NCBI GenBank assembly: GCA_963576725.1
Contig: OY755240.1
Span: 34,576,163-34,640,162, forward strand
Length of the DNA: 64,000 nt
Direction of reading: 5' to 3'
Source of the DNA: Azorinus chamasolen
Lineage: Eukaryota; Mollusca; Bivalvia; Cardiida; Solecurtidae
A program made the position numbers and the translations under genes. The notes below the pieces were generated by a model. That model was not told the DNA's origin. It did no database searches and saw nothing but the letters and a program-made list of their open reading frames with translations. Below, piece by piece: positions 33,040-43,975 of the stretch; position 1 is the stretch's first letter; the number at the start of each line of letters is the position of its first letter.

Positions 33040-35035
33040 CCTTTACCTCGTGAATTTTCATGTAAGAAATAATGCCACAATGAATACTAATTAGAAGAGG
33101 TTTATAATAACACATGGACACGGAACTATTTAGACATGGCAGAACGTGTCCACTCAGATCTATATCATTCCATTAGCTATTAGAGCAGACCCTCGTCACA
33201 CGGCTCCTACAGGCACCGAGATCTATATCATTCCATTAGCTATTAGAGCAGACCCTCGTCACACGGCTCCTACAGGCACCGAGATCTGTATCATTCCATT
33301 AGCTATTAGAGCAGACCCTCGTCACACGGCTCCTACAGGCACCGAGATCTATATCATTCCATTAGCTATTAGAGCAGACCCTCGTCACACGGCTCCTACA
33401 GGCACCGAGATATATATCATTCCATTAGCTATTAGAGCAGACCCTCGTCACACGGCTCCTACAGGCACCGAGATCTGTATCATTCCATTAGCTATTAGAG
33501 CAGACCCTCGTCACACGGCTCCTACAGGCACCGAGATCTGTATCATTCCATTAGCTATTAGAGCAGACCCTCGTCACACGGCTCCTACAGGCACCGAGAT
33601 CTATATCATTCCATTAGCTATTAGAGCAGACCCTCGTCACACGGCTCCTACAGGCACCGAGATCTGTATCATTCCATTAGCTATTAGAGCAGACCCTCGT
33701 CACACGGCTCCTACAGGCACCGAGATCTATATCATTCCATTAGCTATTAGAGCAGACCCTCGTCACACGGCTCCTACAGGCACCGAGATCTGTATCATTC
33801 CATTAGCTATTAGAGCAGACCCTCGTCACACGGCTCCTACAGGCACCGAGATCTGTATCATTCCATTAGCTATTAGAGCAGACCCTCGTCACACGGCTCC
33901 TACAGGCACCGAGATCTATATCATTCCATTAGCTATTAGAGCAGACCCTCGTCACACGGCTCCTACAGGCACCGAGATCTATATCATTCCATTAGCTATT
34001 AGAGCAGACCCTCGTCACACGGCTCCTACAGGCACCGAGATCTATATCATTCCATTAGCTATTAGAGCAGACCCTCGTCACACGGCTCCTACAGGCACCG
34101 AGATCTGTATCATTCCATTAGCTATTAGAGCAGACCCTCGTCACACGGCTCCTACAGGCACCGAGATCTGTATCATTCCATTAGCTATTAGAGCAGACCC
34201 TCGTCACACGGCTCCTACAGGCACCGAGATCTATATCATTCCATTAGCTATTAGAGCAGACCCTCGTCAGACGGCTCCTACAGGCACCGAGATCTATATC
34301 ATTCCATTAGCTATTAGAGCAGACCCTCGTCACACGGCTCCTACAGGCACCGAGATCTATATCATTCCATTAGCTATTAGAGCAGACCCTCGTCACACGG
34401 CTCCTACAGGCACCGAGATCTGTATCATTCCATTAGCTATTAGAGCAGACCCTCGTCAGACGGCTCCTACAGGCACCGAGATCTATATCATTCCATTAGC
34501 TATTAGAGCAGACCCTCGTCACACGGCTCCTACAGGCACCGAGATCTATATCATTCCATTAGCTATTAGAGCAGACCCTCGTCAGACGGCTCCTACAGGC
34601 ACCGAGATCTATATCATTCCATTAGCTATTAGAGCAGACCCTCGTCACACGGCTCCTACAGGCACCGAGATCTATATCATTCCATTAGCTATTAGAGTAG
34701 ACCCTCGTCAGACGGCTCCTACAGGCACCGAGATCTATATCATTCCATTAGCTATTAGAGCAGACCCTCGTCAGACGGCTCCTACAGGCACCGAGATCTA
34801 TATCATTCCATTAGCTATTAGAGCAGACCCTCGTCACACGGCTCCTACAGGCACCGAGATCTATATCATTCCATTAGCTATTAGAGCAGACCCTCGTCAG
34901 ACGGCTCCTACAGGCACCGAGATCTATATCATTCCATTAGCTATTAGAGCAGACCCTCGTCACACGGCTCCTACAGGCACCGTCTGAGCGGAGTCTACTC
35001 TGTTTCAAAGGCATTGATTGACATATCTATGGAGT
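33040..35035 (-). mobile_element. A-type MITE hosting a 63-bp array
   Basis: The left side shows the intact A long arm: TTTTACCCTTTACCTCGTGA, TTCATGTAAGAAATAATGCC, ATTAGAAGAGGTTTATAATA. The right side shows the A short arm: GAGTCTACTCTGTTTCAAAG, then ACATATCTATGGAGTAACTG. Everything between is the amplified middle. Confidence 0.8.
33156..34982. repeat. 63-bp tandem array, 29 units, inside an A MITE
   Basis: Unit AGATCTATATCATTCCATTA, GCTATTAGAGCAGACCCTCG, TCACACGGCTCCTACAGGCA, CCG. It equals the A stretch from its body through the left stem to the hairpin tip. Units are almost identical (CTATATC/CTGTATC, CACACGG/CAGACGG). Because 63 = 3 x 21, a 613-residue frame stays open; I regard it as an artefact. 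Confidence 0.97.
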
Positions 35036-35198
35036 AACTGGTTAGGAGGAAGTGGTGATGGATTGTGCTATTGCTCGTCTTTATTCTACGAAATAAATAT
35101 TTGTCTTAGACCTTCAATAGTCTCAAAACCATTTATGGGTTTGTATCATTGTCTGACTGAAATTTCGTTTGAAATACTAAAACACCAACCTGCTGCAT

Positions 35199-35505
35199 GG
35201 TTTACAGGCCAGTCATTCATGGTTTACATGCCTGTCATTCATTGTTTACAGGCCTGACATTCATTGTTTACAGGCCTGACATTAATGGTTTACAGACCTG
35301 ACATTCATGGTTTACAGGCCAGTCATTCATTGTTTACAGACCTGACATTAATGGTTTACAGACCTGACATTCATGGTTTACAGGCCAGTCATTCATTGTT
35401 TACAGACCTGACATTAATGGTTTACAGGCCTGACATTCATGGTTTACAGGCCTGACATTCATGGTTTACAGGCCTATCATTCATGGTTTACAGGCCTGAC
35501 ATTCA
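35199..35505. repeat. 22-bp tandem array, ~14 units
   Basis: GGTTTACAGGCCTGACATTC AT with variants CAGACCTG and CCAGTC. Confidence 0.9.
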
Positions 35506-35509
35506 GTGC

Positions 35510-35640
35510 TACGGTATAACTCTAAAGGCATTTGAATGTCTTTGCTCTATCTTAGTAAACAGGTAAAGGGGATTTTAGACAGGTGGTTGCATAATGCGGG
35601 ATGAAAGTCATTTAGAAGGCTCCTCTGACTTTCAACCTGT
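35510..35640. mobile_element. C-type MITE, left part
   Basis: TACGGTATAACTCTAAAGGC, GACAGGTGGTTGCATAATGC, GAAGGCTCCTCTGAC, then TTTCAACCTGTATAATCATG where an A element takes over. Confidence 0.5.
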
Positions 35641-35866
35641 ATAATCATGTTCTTGACTGTTCATGTAAGAAATAATGACAGCATTACTAGTTTTTGCTGA
35701 GTTGTTTTATAATGGTATATGTACACAGGCTATGCTTGGTGTTGATAGAAATTGTAAAGTTACGTCTGTTATAATTTAATAATCAAACAGAGCAGGCCCT
35801 GATCAGGCGACCCTTACTCTGTTTGCAGAGGCATGAACACGTGTTTATATGAAGAAAAGGGTTAGA
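35641..35866 (-). mobile_element. A-type MITE
   Basis: TGTTCATGTAAGAAATAATG at the left, body TTGCTGAGTTGTTTTATAAT, hairpin remnant AACAGAGCAGGCCCTGATCA, right end TATATGAAGAAAAGGGTTAG. Confidence 0.65.
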
Positions 35867-36164
35867 GACCATATTGATGATACTTCTGTGAGTGTTGGGA
35901 CTATCGAGGGTATAGTGTAGCTGTAAGCTTAGTTTAAAGTTAATAGATAACACATGAGTGTACTATTTATGTTACCACATTGGATACGTGTGTGGTGATT
36001 TTAATCTAATAAAACAATTTTGACACAATAATGAATCCTATTCGGTAAGACAGTTAAGTGTTGGACACAGAACATATCTTCGGTCGCATGAGAATTCCGC
36101 TCACGGTGCGGGACGAAGAGTTCACTAATCGTTTAAATCCATTTGATCCTTTTAATATTCCTCG

Positions 36165-36330
36165 CTATTCCTTAACCCTTTCCCCGCTAGCCGCCACCTC
36201 AATCGCATTTGTGAGTAACTCGGCGTCTCATCAGGATCCAAACTGTTTGATACTCGGCCAATAGTTTCGAATGGGAAGAAGTCAAAATTGTAGCAGATCC
36301 AAATTTAAGCAGACATTATTTTTACATAGC
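36165..36330. mobile_element. B-type MITE
   Basis: TTAACCCTTTCCCCGCTAGC, GTGAGTAACTCGGCGTCTCA, GGATCCAAACTGTTTGATAC, TCGGCCAATAGTTTCG, and AAATTTAAGCAGACATTA. The left stem is deleted. Lies about 450 bp upstream of the 36785 exon. Confidence 0.65.
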
Positions 36331-36784
36331 GCAGTTAGGGCTAATATTCTTCGGCTGTCAAAACCAGGAGATCGTATGAGAAAACCCCCGTCGTTAAGAC
36401 GTGTGTTATTTCAACAAATTAGATCAGTTTCAAGCCCGTGACAGGTGAAAAGGTCTGATCATTCGACGTTTTTAATCAAGGCCGCGTTACATAAACGCTT
36501 GGTCCCCGTCAACAAGCGCTCGCTAGAGTCTCGAGGTAATTTACTGCATTGCTATTCTTTGCTGAAGACCCCACGGAGTGATAAGCGCGGCTATCCGCCT
36601 TTGTATTAAAATGTATCATGACGTATACAATATAATTTAGATCAAGTATTGAGCACCCCCACGGACCACCGGTTTTTATTTGATGGTTATTCGCCGTACA
36701 CGAGTTTTTATTAGTAATCTGCAAATTTATACGCACATAAATATGTATTTAACACTTAAAAGTAGATGAAGTCGATATGTCAAT

Positions 36785-37614
36785 ATGTCACAGAGGAATA
36801 AACAAAACGGTGAAGGTAACGGCGGTCAGACAAATCCTGACAACGAAGTAAGCACATTGAGCAGTAAGGATGATGAGAATCTAATACAGAATTGGAGCCT
36901 GACTTTTACGGAATATATGCAAGACACAAACACAGTGGTCCAATCAGGGCAAAATGTTGATCAAGTTACTGGGAGATCTAGACGAGCACTGGAACATCAA
37001 CCGGACGGCAGATCCAACAGACCAGGCAGGTTTAAGGCAAATGAGCACAGCGAGGTCGAGACGCACGCTGGAAACGAGATAGTAGAAAGTAAAAATAGGA
37101 AAGTAAGTGTACTACAGGCCAAACCTGTCCACGTTCACCTGGACACAAAACTCGTTCACGCAAATACTAATTATACATCAGAGTCTGAAAAGCCACCAAC
37201 AGAGGCAAGCTCTAAAACTCTAAAAACTGACACAAGTAAAAGAAATGACCCAGTTGATAAAAACACCGAACAGACAAAAAGGCAACAGGTTGAGGAGTTG
37301 GAAGAAGAGACAGAAGAATGGTATGAATTAGACGAATACACAAGAGAACATGCATCTGTGAAAAGGGAGAGAGCAAGGAGACAACTGTCCAAACACAAGG
37401 TTCTTCCGAATATCAGCATGGACGTTAAACAAACCGATGCAAAGCCTGAACATCACAAGGATATTGTAACACACGATAAATCGCGGATTAATAACGGAAA
37501 GGGAAATGGTGTGAATCTTAAGGCTGCAAATGACAGTGTTGTTGTAAATGGCGAAGAGAACGTTAAACCAATATACATGCGGTTTCCAGGGCAACGAACA
37601 GGCCAAATGGTTTT
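36785..37614 (+). CDS. First coding exon of an unrecognised polar, probably disordered protein
   Basis: ATG at 36785 opens 276 complete codons plus two bases before TT/GTAAGT, a consensus donor at 37614/37615; read unspliced it would stop two bases later (37616-37618). The product has no cysteine, signal peptide or membrane segment and is rich in K, E, N, T and Q. Residues 165-205 are highly charged, with an acidic run (EELEEETEEWYELDEY, 170-185) followed by a basic one (KRERARRQLSKHK, 193-205), possibly helical. No family was recognised. Its length without stops in AT-rich DNA, codon-like composition and donor support a real exon. An ATG at 36777 in another frame could start a short overlapping uORF. 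Downstream exons were not found; the intron begins with an A MITE. Confidence 0.65.
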
Positions 37615-37618
37615 GTAA

Positions 37619-37858
37619 GTGACCCTTATTAATCAATATCTCGATAAATATTTTGTAAGAAGTAATGTATGTATGAATATTAATTAGCTTAGTTTTTATA
37701 ATGACATATGAACAAGAAAAGTATTGGCCAGAGACTGTAAAACGCGACCTACTAAATTCCATAAGTAAACAGAGTAAACCTTGATCACACGGCTCCAGAT
37801 GGAGCCGTATTACCTGGGTCAGCTCTGTTTCAGGTGTATCTATGGAGTAATGAGTTAA
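37619..37858 (-). mobile_element. A-type MITE abutting the splice donor
   Basis: TGACCCTTATTAATCAATAT begins within about six bases of the predicted 5' splice site. Body ATGAATATTAATTAGCTTAG; hairpin CACACGGCTCCAGATGGAGC CGT; right end TATGGAGTAATGAG-TTAA (37855-37858). Confidence 0.75.
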
Positions 37859-37877
37859 TACAGTTTTGAAGAATTAT

Positions 37878-38000
37878 TGACGTTAGTTCCATGGGAGAAA
37901 CTGTTGGTATTTATTCATTAGCAAACAGAACTGACACTGGTCATACAACTCCTACAGGAGCCGTCTGACTTGGGTATGCTCTGTTTGCAAATATCGCTAG
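37878..38000 (-). mobile_element. A-type MITE, partial
   Basis: CATGGGAGAAACTGTTGGTA, TAGCAAACAGAACTGACACT, hairpin tip AACTCCTACAGGAGCCGTCT, then TATGCTCTGTTTGCAAATAT. Confidence 0.65.
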
Positions 38001-38039
38001 GGTACATCTATTTTACCATTTTCCTGTTCTATGTTATTT

Positions 38040-38300
38040 CCAAAGTTCAATACCTACTGAATATTCATGGAAACTAATTATAACGAAATATGGAAGGTGG
38101 GACATGGTAGCCATTTTAGAAAGTAAAGAAGCATATATTTCAAATTCCATTAGCAAACAGAGCAGACCCTGATCAGACGGCTCAAATACGTTTGCTCTGC
38201 AGTAATCCTTTTCCTTCATATAAACGACTTCTCAAACATTGGCAAATAAAGTAGACCCAGCTCAGACCGCTCCTATACGTCTGCTCTGTTTTGCTTTTGA
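38040..38300. mobile_element. Two adjacent partial A-type elements
   Basis: First: CTACTGAATATTCATGGAAA to CATTAGCAAACAGAGCAGAC, CCTGATCAGACGGCTC (minus orientation, right stem lost). Second: TCCTTTTCCTTCATATAAAC, then AATAAAGTAGACCCAGCTCA, GACCGCTCCTATACGTCTGC (plus orientation). Confidence 0.55.
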
Positions 38301-38386
38301 CAAGATATGGATCTGATTCTGCAGTTTTTGTCAAAAGCAAAAAGATCTAGACTTATGCTTTCTTGCTTCATACATGTTTTAAGACA

Positions 38387-39750
38387 TGAGTAATCAGCGT
38401 CTCACATGCATGTCAGCTCGTGAGTAATCAGCGTCTCACGTGTATGTCAGCTCGTGAGTAATCAGCGTCTCACGTGTATGTCAGCTCGTGAGTAATCAGC
38501 GTCTCACGTGTATGTCAGCTCGTGAATAATCAGCGTCTCACGTGTATGTCAGCTCGTGAGTAATCAGCGTCTCACATGCATGTCAGCTCGTGAGTAATCA
38601 GCGTCTCACGTGTATGTCAGCTCGTGAGTAATCAGCGTCTCACGTGTATGTCAGCTCGTGAGTAATCAACGTCTCTCATGTATGTCAGCTCGTGAGTAAT
38701 CAGCGTCTCACGTGTATGTCAGCTCGTGAGTAATCAGCGTCTCACGTGTATGTCAGCTCGTGAGTAATCAGCGTCTCACGTGTATGTCAGCTCGTGAGTA
38801 ATCAACGTCTCACGTGTATGTCCGCTCGTGAGTAATCAGCGTCTCACGTGTATGTCAGCTCGTGAGTAATCAGCGTCTCACGTGTATGTCAGCTCGTGAG
38901 TAATCAGCGTCTCGCGGTGTATGTCAGCTCGTGAGTAATCAGCGTCTCACGTGTATGTCCGCTCGTGAGTAATCAGCGTCTCACGTGTATGTCAGCTCGT
39001 GAGTAATCAGCGTCTCACGTGTATGTCAGCTCGTGAGTAATCAGCGTCTCACGTGTATGTCAGCTCGTGAGTAATCAGCGTCTCACTTGTATGTCAGCTC
39101 GTGAGTAATCAGCATCTCATGTGTATGTCAGCTCGTGAGTAATCAGCGTCTCACGTGTATGTCAGCTCGTGAGTAATCAGCGTCTCACGTGTATGTCAGC
39201 TCGTGAGTAATCAGCGTCTCACGTGTATGTCAGCTCGTGAGTAATCAGCGTCTCTCATGTATGTCAGCTCGTGAGTAATCAGCGTCTCTCATGTATGTCA
39301 GCTCGTGAGTAATCAGCATCTCACGTGTATGTCAGCTCGTGAGTAATCAGTGTCTCTCATGTATGTCAGCTCGTGAGTAATCAGCGTCTCACGTGTATGT
39401 CAGCTCGTGAGTAATCAGCGTCTCACGTGTATGTCAGCTCGTGAGTAATCAGCGTCTCACGTGTATGTCAGCTCGTGAGTAATCAGCGTCTCACGTGTGT
39501 GTCAGTACATGAGTAATCAGCGTCTCACGTGTATGTCAGCTCGTGAGTAATCAGCGTCTCGCGTGTATGTCAGCTCGCGAGTAATCAGCGTCTCACGTGT
39601 ATGACGTAAATAAAAGTATTGTCTGTCTGTCTGTATGTCAGCTTGTGAGTAATCAGCATCTCACGTGTATGTCAGCTTGTGAGTAATCAGCATCTCATGT
39701 GTATGTCAGCTCGTGAGTAATCAGCGTCTCGCGGTGTATGTTAGCTCGTG
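38387..39750. repeat. 34-bp tandem array, ~40 units, B-hairpin-like
   Basis: TGAGTAATCAGCGTCTCACG plus TGTATGTCAGCTCG. GAGTAATCAGCGTCTCA matches the B tip GAGTAACTCGGCGTCTCA at most positions, so I infer a B origin. A TGACGTAAATAAAAGTATTG insertion with TGTCTG repeats interrupts it near 39602-39640. Confidence 0.95.
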
Positions 39751-39849
39751 CTTGACAGTGTAATTGATAATAAAGTTTCCAAACATTATAATCAAACCGC
39801 TTTCACTTAAAGTCGTCATTTTTGGACAGAATACTTTAACCCATCAGTG

Positions 39850-39930
39850 TCCCTTAAAAGGACATAGGTAAACACAGAGCCAGATAAATGGGCTCCTACA
39901 GGAGCAGATGATTGGTGTGCTGTGTCCCCT
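39850..39930. mobile_element. A-type hairpin, diverged
   Basis: AGGTAAACACAGAGCCAGAT, tip GGGCTCCTACAGGAGCAGAT, then GTGTGCTGTGTCCC. Confidence 0.5.
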
Positions 39931-40194
39931 CGACATGAAGAATGGTTGAGTTCCAAACTAAGATCTTGGTGGGTTTATAATACTTGTATAGGGATACATT
40001 GGCTAATGTTTTTGCGAAGTGTCGTTTGCTAGCAGCTTCCTTTGATATAATTTTTATTTACAAGAATTCAAACTACAAGAAACTGCACTATATTCATTGC
40101 CAGTTGGTGGTAAAAACCGTTTCTTCTTCACATCGTAAAGACGGCATAAACTGCTGGATTACAACGCGATGTCAGGGAACATTTATAGAAGTAA
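39931..40194. other. No gene seen
   Basis: A 78-aa forward frame (39984-40220) ends inside the next A element and has no domain or splice support. Confidence 0.35.
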
Positions 40195-40440
40195 CCATTT
40201 ACTCCATACATACAGTTTAATGCCTTTGCATACAGAGCAAGCTCAGATCAGACGGCTTCTGTAGGATCCGATTGGTGAGGGTCTGTTCTGGTTGCTTATG
40301 GAATTACATAGGTCTGATTCTACAGTGTTTACCAGTATCAAGACAGTTCTTGCTCATGCGGTAATATAGATATTAAGTTCATTGATATTCGTGCATAGCA
40401 TAATTCCTGATTTATATATTCATGTAGTTAAGTAACATAC
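40195..40440 (+). mobile_element. A-type MITE
   Basis: CCATTTACTCCATACATACA, GCATACAGAGCAAGCTCAGA, TCAGACGGCTTCTGTAGGAT, TTGCTTATGGAATTACATAG, GTCTGATTCTACAGTG. The distal long arm is eroded. Confidence 0.7.
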
Positions 40441-40476
40441 TTTCTGACATATATATTCATGTGGTTAAGCGCTTAA

Positions 40477-40731
40477 TGAGAAATATAGTGTCCGGAGCTT
40501 AACTATCGTCTAGTGAGACATATAGTGTCCGGAGCTAAACTATCATCTACTGAGACATATAGTGTCCGGAGCTAAACTATCATCTACTGAGACATATAGT
40601 GTCCGGAGCTAAACTATCATCTACTGAGAAATATAGTGTCCGGAGCTAAACTATCGTCTACTGAGACATATAGTGTCCGGAGCTAAACTATCGTCTACTG
40701 AGACATATATTGTCCGGAGCTAAACTATCTG
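40477..40731. repeat. 37-bp tandem array, seven units
   Basis: Units start at 40477, 40514, 40551, 40588, 40625, 40662 and 40699: TGAGACATATAGTGTCCGGA then GCTAAACTATCRTCTAC. Confidence 0.95.
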
Positions 40732-40774
40732 CAAGGGTGAACACGATTTCATTCTCAAGGTGAACTATTATTCT

Positions 40775-40985
40775 TTGACCCTTTCGGTCCCAAATAAATG
40801 TCTTATGCTAAGATTATCGTCTACTTCAGGCTTCAAAGAGGCATTGTCTTCCATTTCTATACAAACCTATATTCAGTGTCAAACAGTTTGGACCTTGTGG
40901 AGACGCCGAGTTACTCGACATCTTCTCTCCATCCAAACTAGTAGCAAAGTTACCAGAGAATCACCTATGGCGGCGGAAGAGTTAA
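40775..40985. mobile_element. B-type MITE
   Basis: TTTGACCCTTTCGGTCCCAA, then AGTGTCAAACAGTTTGGACC, GACGCCGAGTTACTCGACATC, CCATCCAAACTAGTAGCAAA, and GGCGGAAGAGTTAAACC. Confidence 0.6.
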
Positions 40986-41194
40986 ACCATACAATGGGAC
41001 GTAATTATGGTACATAAAAACTCCGATAATATCAACTCCCACTAACATCCATTGAATTGTATATCGTAATGAGCGTATCAATGTCCACGCTACACCCCTG
41101 TCCTGCTGGAAAGGGTAATGGCTGTTCAAACTAAAGCGCTCCACTGTTTACCTGACTACGATTGGTTTAAAAGTTTGAGAAACTGCAGATCAAT

Positions 41195-41280
41195 GACAAA
41201 TAGCACGGATTTGGATGCGAAACCGAGTTACTCGGCGTTTCATCTGGGTCGATCCAATATATATATATATATATATATAT
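41195..41280. mobile_element. B-type hairpin ending in an (AT)n tract
   Basis: AATAGCACGGATTTGGATGC, ACCGAGTTACTCGGCGTTTC, ATCTGGGTCGATCCA, then (TA)n at 41259-41281 in place of the outer arm. Confidence 0.6.
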
Positions 41281-41524
41281 ACAGTGCCAGTCAAGTAGAT
41301 TTGAACAGGATAAGAATAAAGTTGAAATATATTGAGAAAAAAACACCCCGGTTTTATTTTGTTTGAAAGTAGAATTTTATAATAGGAATAACTCCTGGTC
41401 TGACGATATTTTTGTTACATGAAGACTTTGGAAAATATGAATTATTACTATGTTTTGTAATAGCGGCATTGTGTGAATTCATTTGTGACTAATATATATA
41501 TATATGAATAGGTTAAAAAGACGT

Positions 41525-41720
41525 GTAACCCCTTTGCCGCTATCTGCGACTTGACGCGTATTTGCAAACAGCTTGGACTCAGATGAGACGCCGAGTAACT
41601 CGGCATCTCACCAGGATCCAAATGTTTGACACTCGGTCAATTGTTTCTCAAATTCTAGATCGAACTAGGAGTAGTCAAACTTGTACACTAGATCCGAATC
41701 TAAGCAGACTTTTTGGACAG
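41525..41720. mobile_element. B-type MITE
   Basis: TGTAACCCCTTTGCCGCTAT, GCGTATTTGCAAACAGCTTG, GACGCCGAGTAACTCGGCATC, TGTTTGACACTCGGTCAATT, GTTTCTCAAATTCTAGATCG. A good template for the B layout. Confidence 0.7.
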
Positions 41721-42157
41721 CGAGATAATATTCAGAGGACAGGGAGATATCAAGCATACGTTTTTGACAGCGGGGTAATTGTTTATTAAAGGACAGTGAG
41801 ATACCAAGCAGATTTCTCTGTACACTAGAAAAGAGTCCGCGCAGGCGCGGACAGACTGCTTGGTACATTCTGCTGAATTGCAAGGTACAATCACTACAAT
41901 GCCTTTCCAATATCGTTATTAATTATAGTGTGACCTTAAGTTTTATGTTGATTTTGTTTTAGTTTACTTGACAAAATATCGGAAAATCATAGTTTATGTA
42001 AGGGTAAACATTTTATCTTATAGACTTCTTTACACCATAGTAGATAAATTCATGTTCTAATAGCACAGAAAAAGACCCACTCAAGGGCTGCTTATACCAA
42101 GATGTATTTGAATTTAAATATATTGTAGATAACACAAATATAACATTCAAATCAAAA
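41721..42157. other. No gene; small GC palindrome
   Basis: GTCCGCGCAGGCGCGGAC at 41837-41854 is a perfect short dyad. ATACCAAGCAG (41791) and CTGCTTGGTAC (41857) form a wider inverted pair around it. Function unknown. Confidence 0.45.
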
Positions 42158-42330
42158 GGGCCTCAGTGGTCAAGTAGTTGCATTCCCTAAATGACAATTA
42201 CTTTGCTTCTCATAGCACTTGGTTTGATCCGGGTCTTAGTCTGATCTGTCAAGTAAGGATATCTTCCAGCCGGTTTGTAAGTAAATTGAAAAACTACTGA
42301 CGTCATGCAAAACAAAATAAATGTTTACTA
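42158..42330 (+). mobile_element. tRNA-derived SINE
   Basis: GGGCCTCAGTGGTCAAGTAG contains an A-box-like segment (AGTGGTCAAGTAGTTG). GGTTTGATCC at 42221-42230 is a good B box. The tail AGGATATCTTCCAGCCGGTT, TGTAAGTAAATTG resembles bivalve SINE tails, from memory. The cloverleaf is eroded, so it is not a tRNA gene. Confidence 0.6.
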
Positions 42331-43132
42331 CAAAAAATATTAAGAGCACTAATTTAAGTGCCATTTAAGCAACGGTTTATTAATTTAGCTGTTATGATTT
42401 CTCAAAATACTACTTGGTAAAAAGTAACAGATAAGTCCGATGTGTTTGGTTGGTGATGAAATAAATTATTGTAATCAATACCTAAAAAAAGATTCATTTC
42501 AAATCTGGAGTAGCTGCGCATAACTGTAAAGATAGTAAAGATGTGTATTTCATTTCAAGAAATATCCTATCTGGTTTTTGTTACAGCTGCACGGGGAACG
42601 TCGTCGTTTCAGCTAATTTAGTTCCTTATAAATGTAATTGATATTATGATATTGTGAAAATGAATGAATTTGTAGGCTAATATCAATATTGTTTCAACAA
42701 AAAGCCTTTAATCACCAAGTATTTCTCTTTCAGAACGGTATGCCCTTACACCACAATTTCCAGATTATAATACATGCTTTAAATACGAGCATTCGCCAGT
42801 CATGCACTTTTATCAGTGACTCTGTAAAGTATATAATATGCAAACACGTCGAAGTCCGTCTAAAGAGTCAAATCCGTCTAAATGAAGCAACGGACAGTGT
42901 TGTATGCATGTTCAAAAATGGTACTGTGCCAGTCTCGGTCTCACTGTCTGTGAAAACAGAGACAACATTATGACCAGTTAGGTGCTGGGTGATTTGGCCC
43001 GGGGAGGTGGGGGGGGGGGGGCTTTTGAACAGCAACTTCTGTTCTCCGTCTGTCATTCTCTTTAGTACACGTTTGTAAGGAAAACAATAGAATCGATTGC
43101 ATTAAAAAAAAAGGAAGAAACAATTACGGTAA
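42331..43132. other. No gene; G-run
   Basis: A run of G (interrupted once) at 43006-43021 is potentially G-quadruplex-forming with neighbouring GGGG. A 94-aa frame (42689-42973) has no domain or exon boundary and is not annotated. Confidence 0.4.
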
Positions 43133-43743
43133 TGTTGTGTTTTTGACATAGGGGTTTAGACGACTCTTGGACCTTTATGTAAGAATTGTGTTTAATTCTG
43201 GTCACCATAGGTTTGCGATATGGCTGACCAATTGAACAAAGGAGAGAGGTGTTATATCTGGAAATGCTAAACAGGGGGCTAGTGGAGATTGTCAGTCATC
43301 GGTTTAGCCGAGACATGTCATCATGTAGCCCCATAAATTGTAATTACTTTAGCCCAAACGGCTAGTAAGGGATGCCAGCACTGATCAGTGGAGGTGCTAT
43401 ATTTTAGCATGCTGCTCGCCATATTTTGAGCTAGCTTTGATAAGATTTAGCAAATCAGTTTAGCCTATTAGCCATTCTTGGTTTGGCATCTTATATAAAC
43501 CAGGGTTCCTTTGTTCACGAGAGAAGGAAATTCAAAATTTAGTTACTGAGAATAGGGAGAACTTGGATGTTAGATCACTTTTAGGCCTTTTTAGAAAGCA
43601 AAGAAGTTCACAGTCGAATGAAAGGGATTTACAGAAGTAAACTTGAATATTGTGTAGAACTGAGATATTAAATGTTGTGAAGAAGAAATAAGACTTGAGT
43701 TTGTCAACCGCAGTAGCAGAGTGTCCCCCAGTAAAATGTAACA
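43133..43743 (+). mobile_element. LTR-like segment with primer-binding-like site
   Basis: TATATAAA at 43492 could be the LTR promoter. TGTAACA at 43737-43743 is followed at once by CTGGTGGCAGCG, which resembles LTR-retrotransposon primer-binding sites of the TGGTGGCAGCG type. The proposed start TGTTGTG (43133) is a guess from TG...CA convention. No gag/pol frame follows, so at most a truncated copy. Confidence 0.4.
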
Positions 43744-43837
43744 CTGGTGGCAGCGTAAGTTTTCATGGGAAAAACTCTGCTGCTGCGGTTGACAAAACTC
43801 AAGTCTTATTTCTTCTTCACAACATTTAATATCTCAG
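43660..43837. repeat. Inverted repeat, 62/63-bp arms, 53-bp loop
   Basis: Left arm 43660-43721 and right arm 43775-43837 differ by one substitution (TACTGC/TGCTGC) and one extra A (ACAAACTC/ACAAAACTC). The loop holds the LTR end and the primer-like site. Near identity implies a recent event. Confidence 0.9.
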
Positions 43838-43861
43838 TTGACCATGTGTACTATCATTTTT

Positions 43862-43975
43862 ATTCATATATATGTAACATACGTTGTCCATTGAGATATG
43901 TAACATATGTTGTCCATTGAGATATGTAACATACGTTGTCCATTGAGATATGTAACAATGGCTGTCCATTGACAG
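43862..43975. repeat. 26-bp tandem array, four units
   Basis: ATATGTAACATACGTTGTCC plus ATTGAG, the last unit altered to AATGGCTGTCC. Confidence 0.85.

Noticed and set aside
33146..34987. 613-residue open frame with 21-residue repeats
   Set aside because: It is a stop-free 63-bp tandem array embedded in a MITE; the frame begins within the element and no splice or composition signal supports coding.
38387..39750. CRISPR-like regular repeats
   Set aside because: Repeats are directly adjacent with no unique spacers, there are no cas genes, and the DNA is eukaryotic.
42158..42245. A functional tRNA gene
   Set aside because: A and B boxes are visible, but the acceptor stem and anticodon arm do not fold convincingly and a SINE-like tail follows.
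42689..42973. 94-residue forward frame as a gene
   Set aside because: No domain, no splice signals, background composition.
43006..43021. G-run as a regulatory G-quadruplex
   Set aside because: A mononucleotide run alone is weak evidence and no nearby gene was found.
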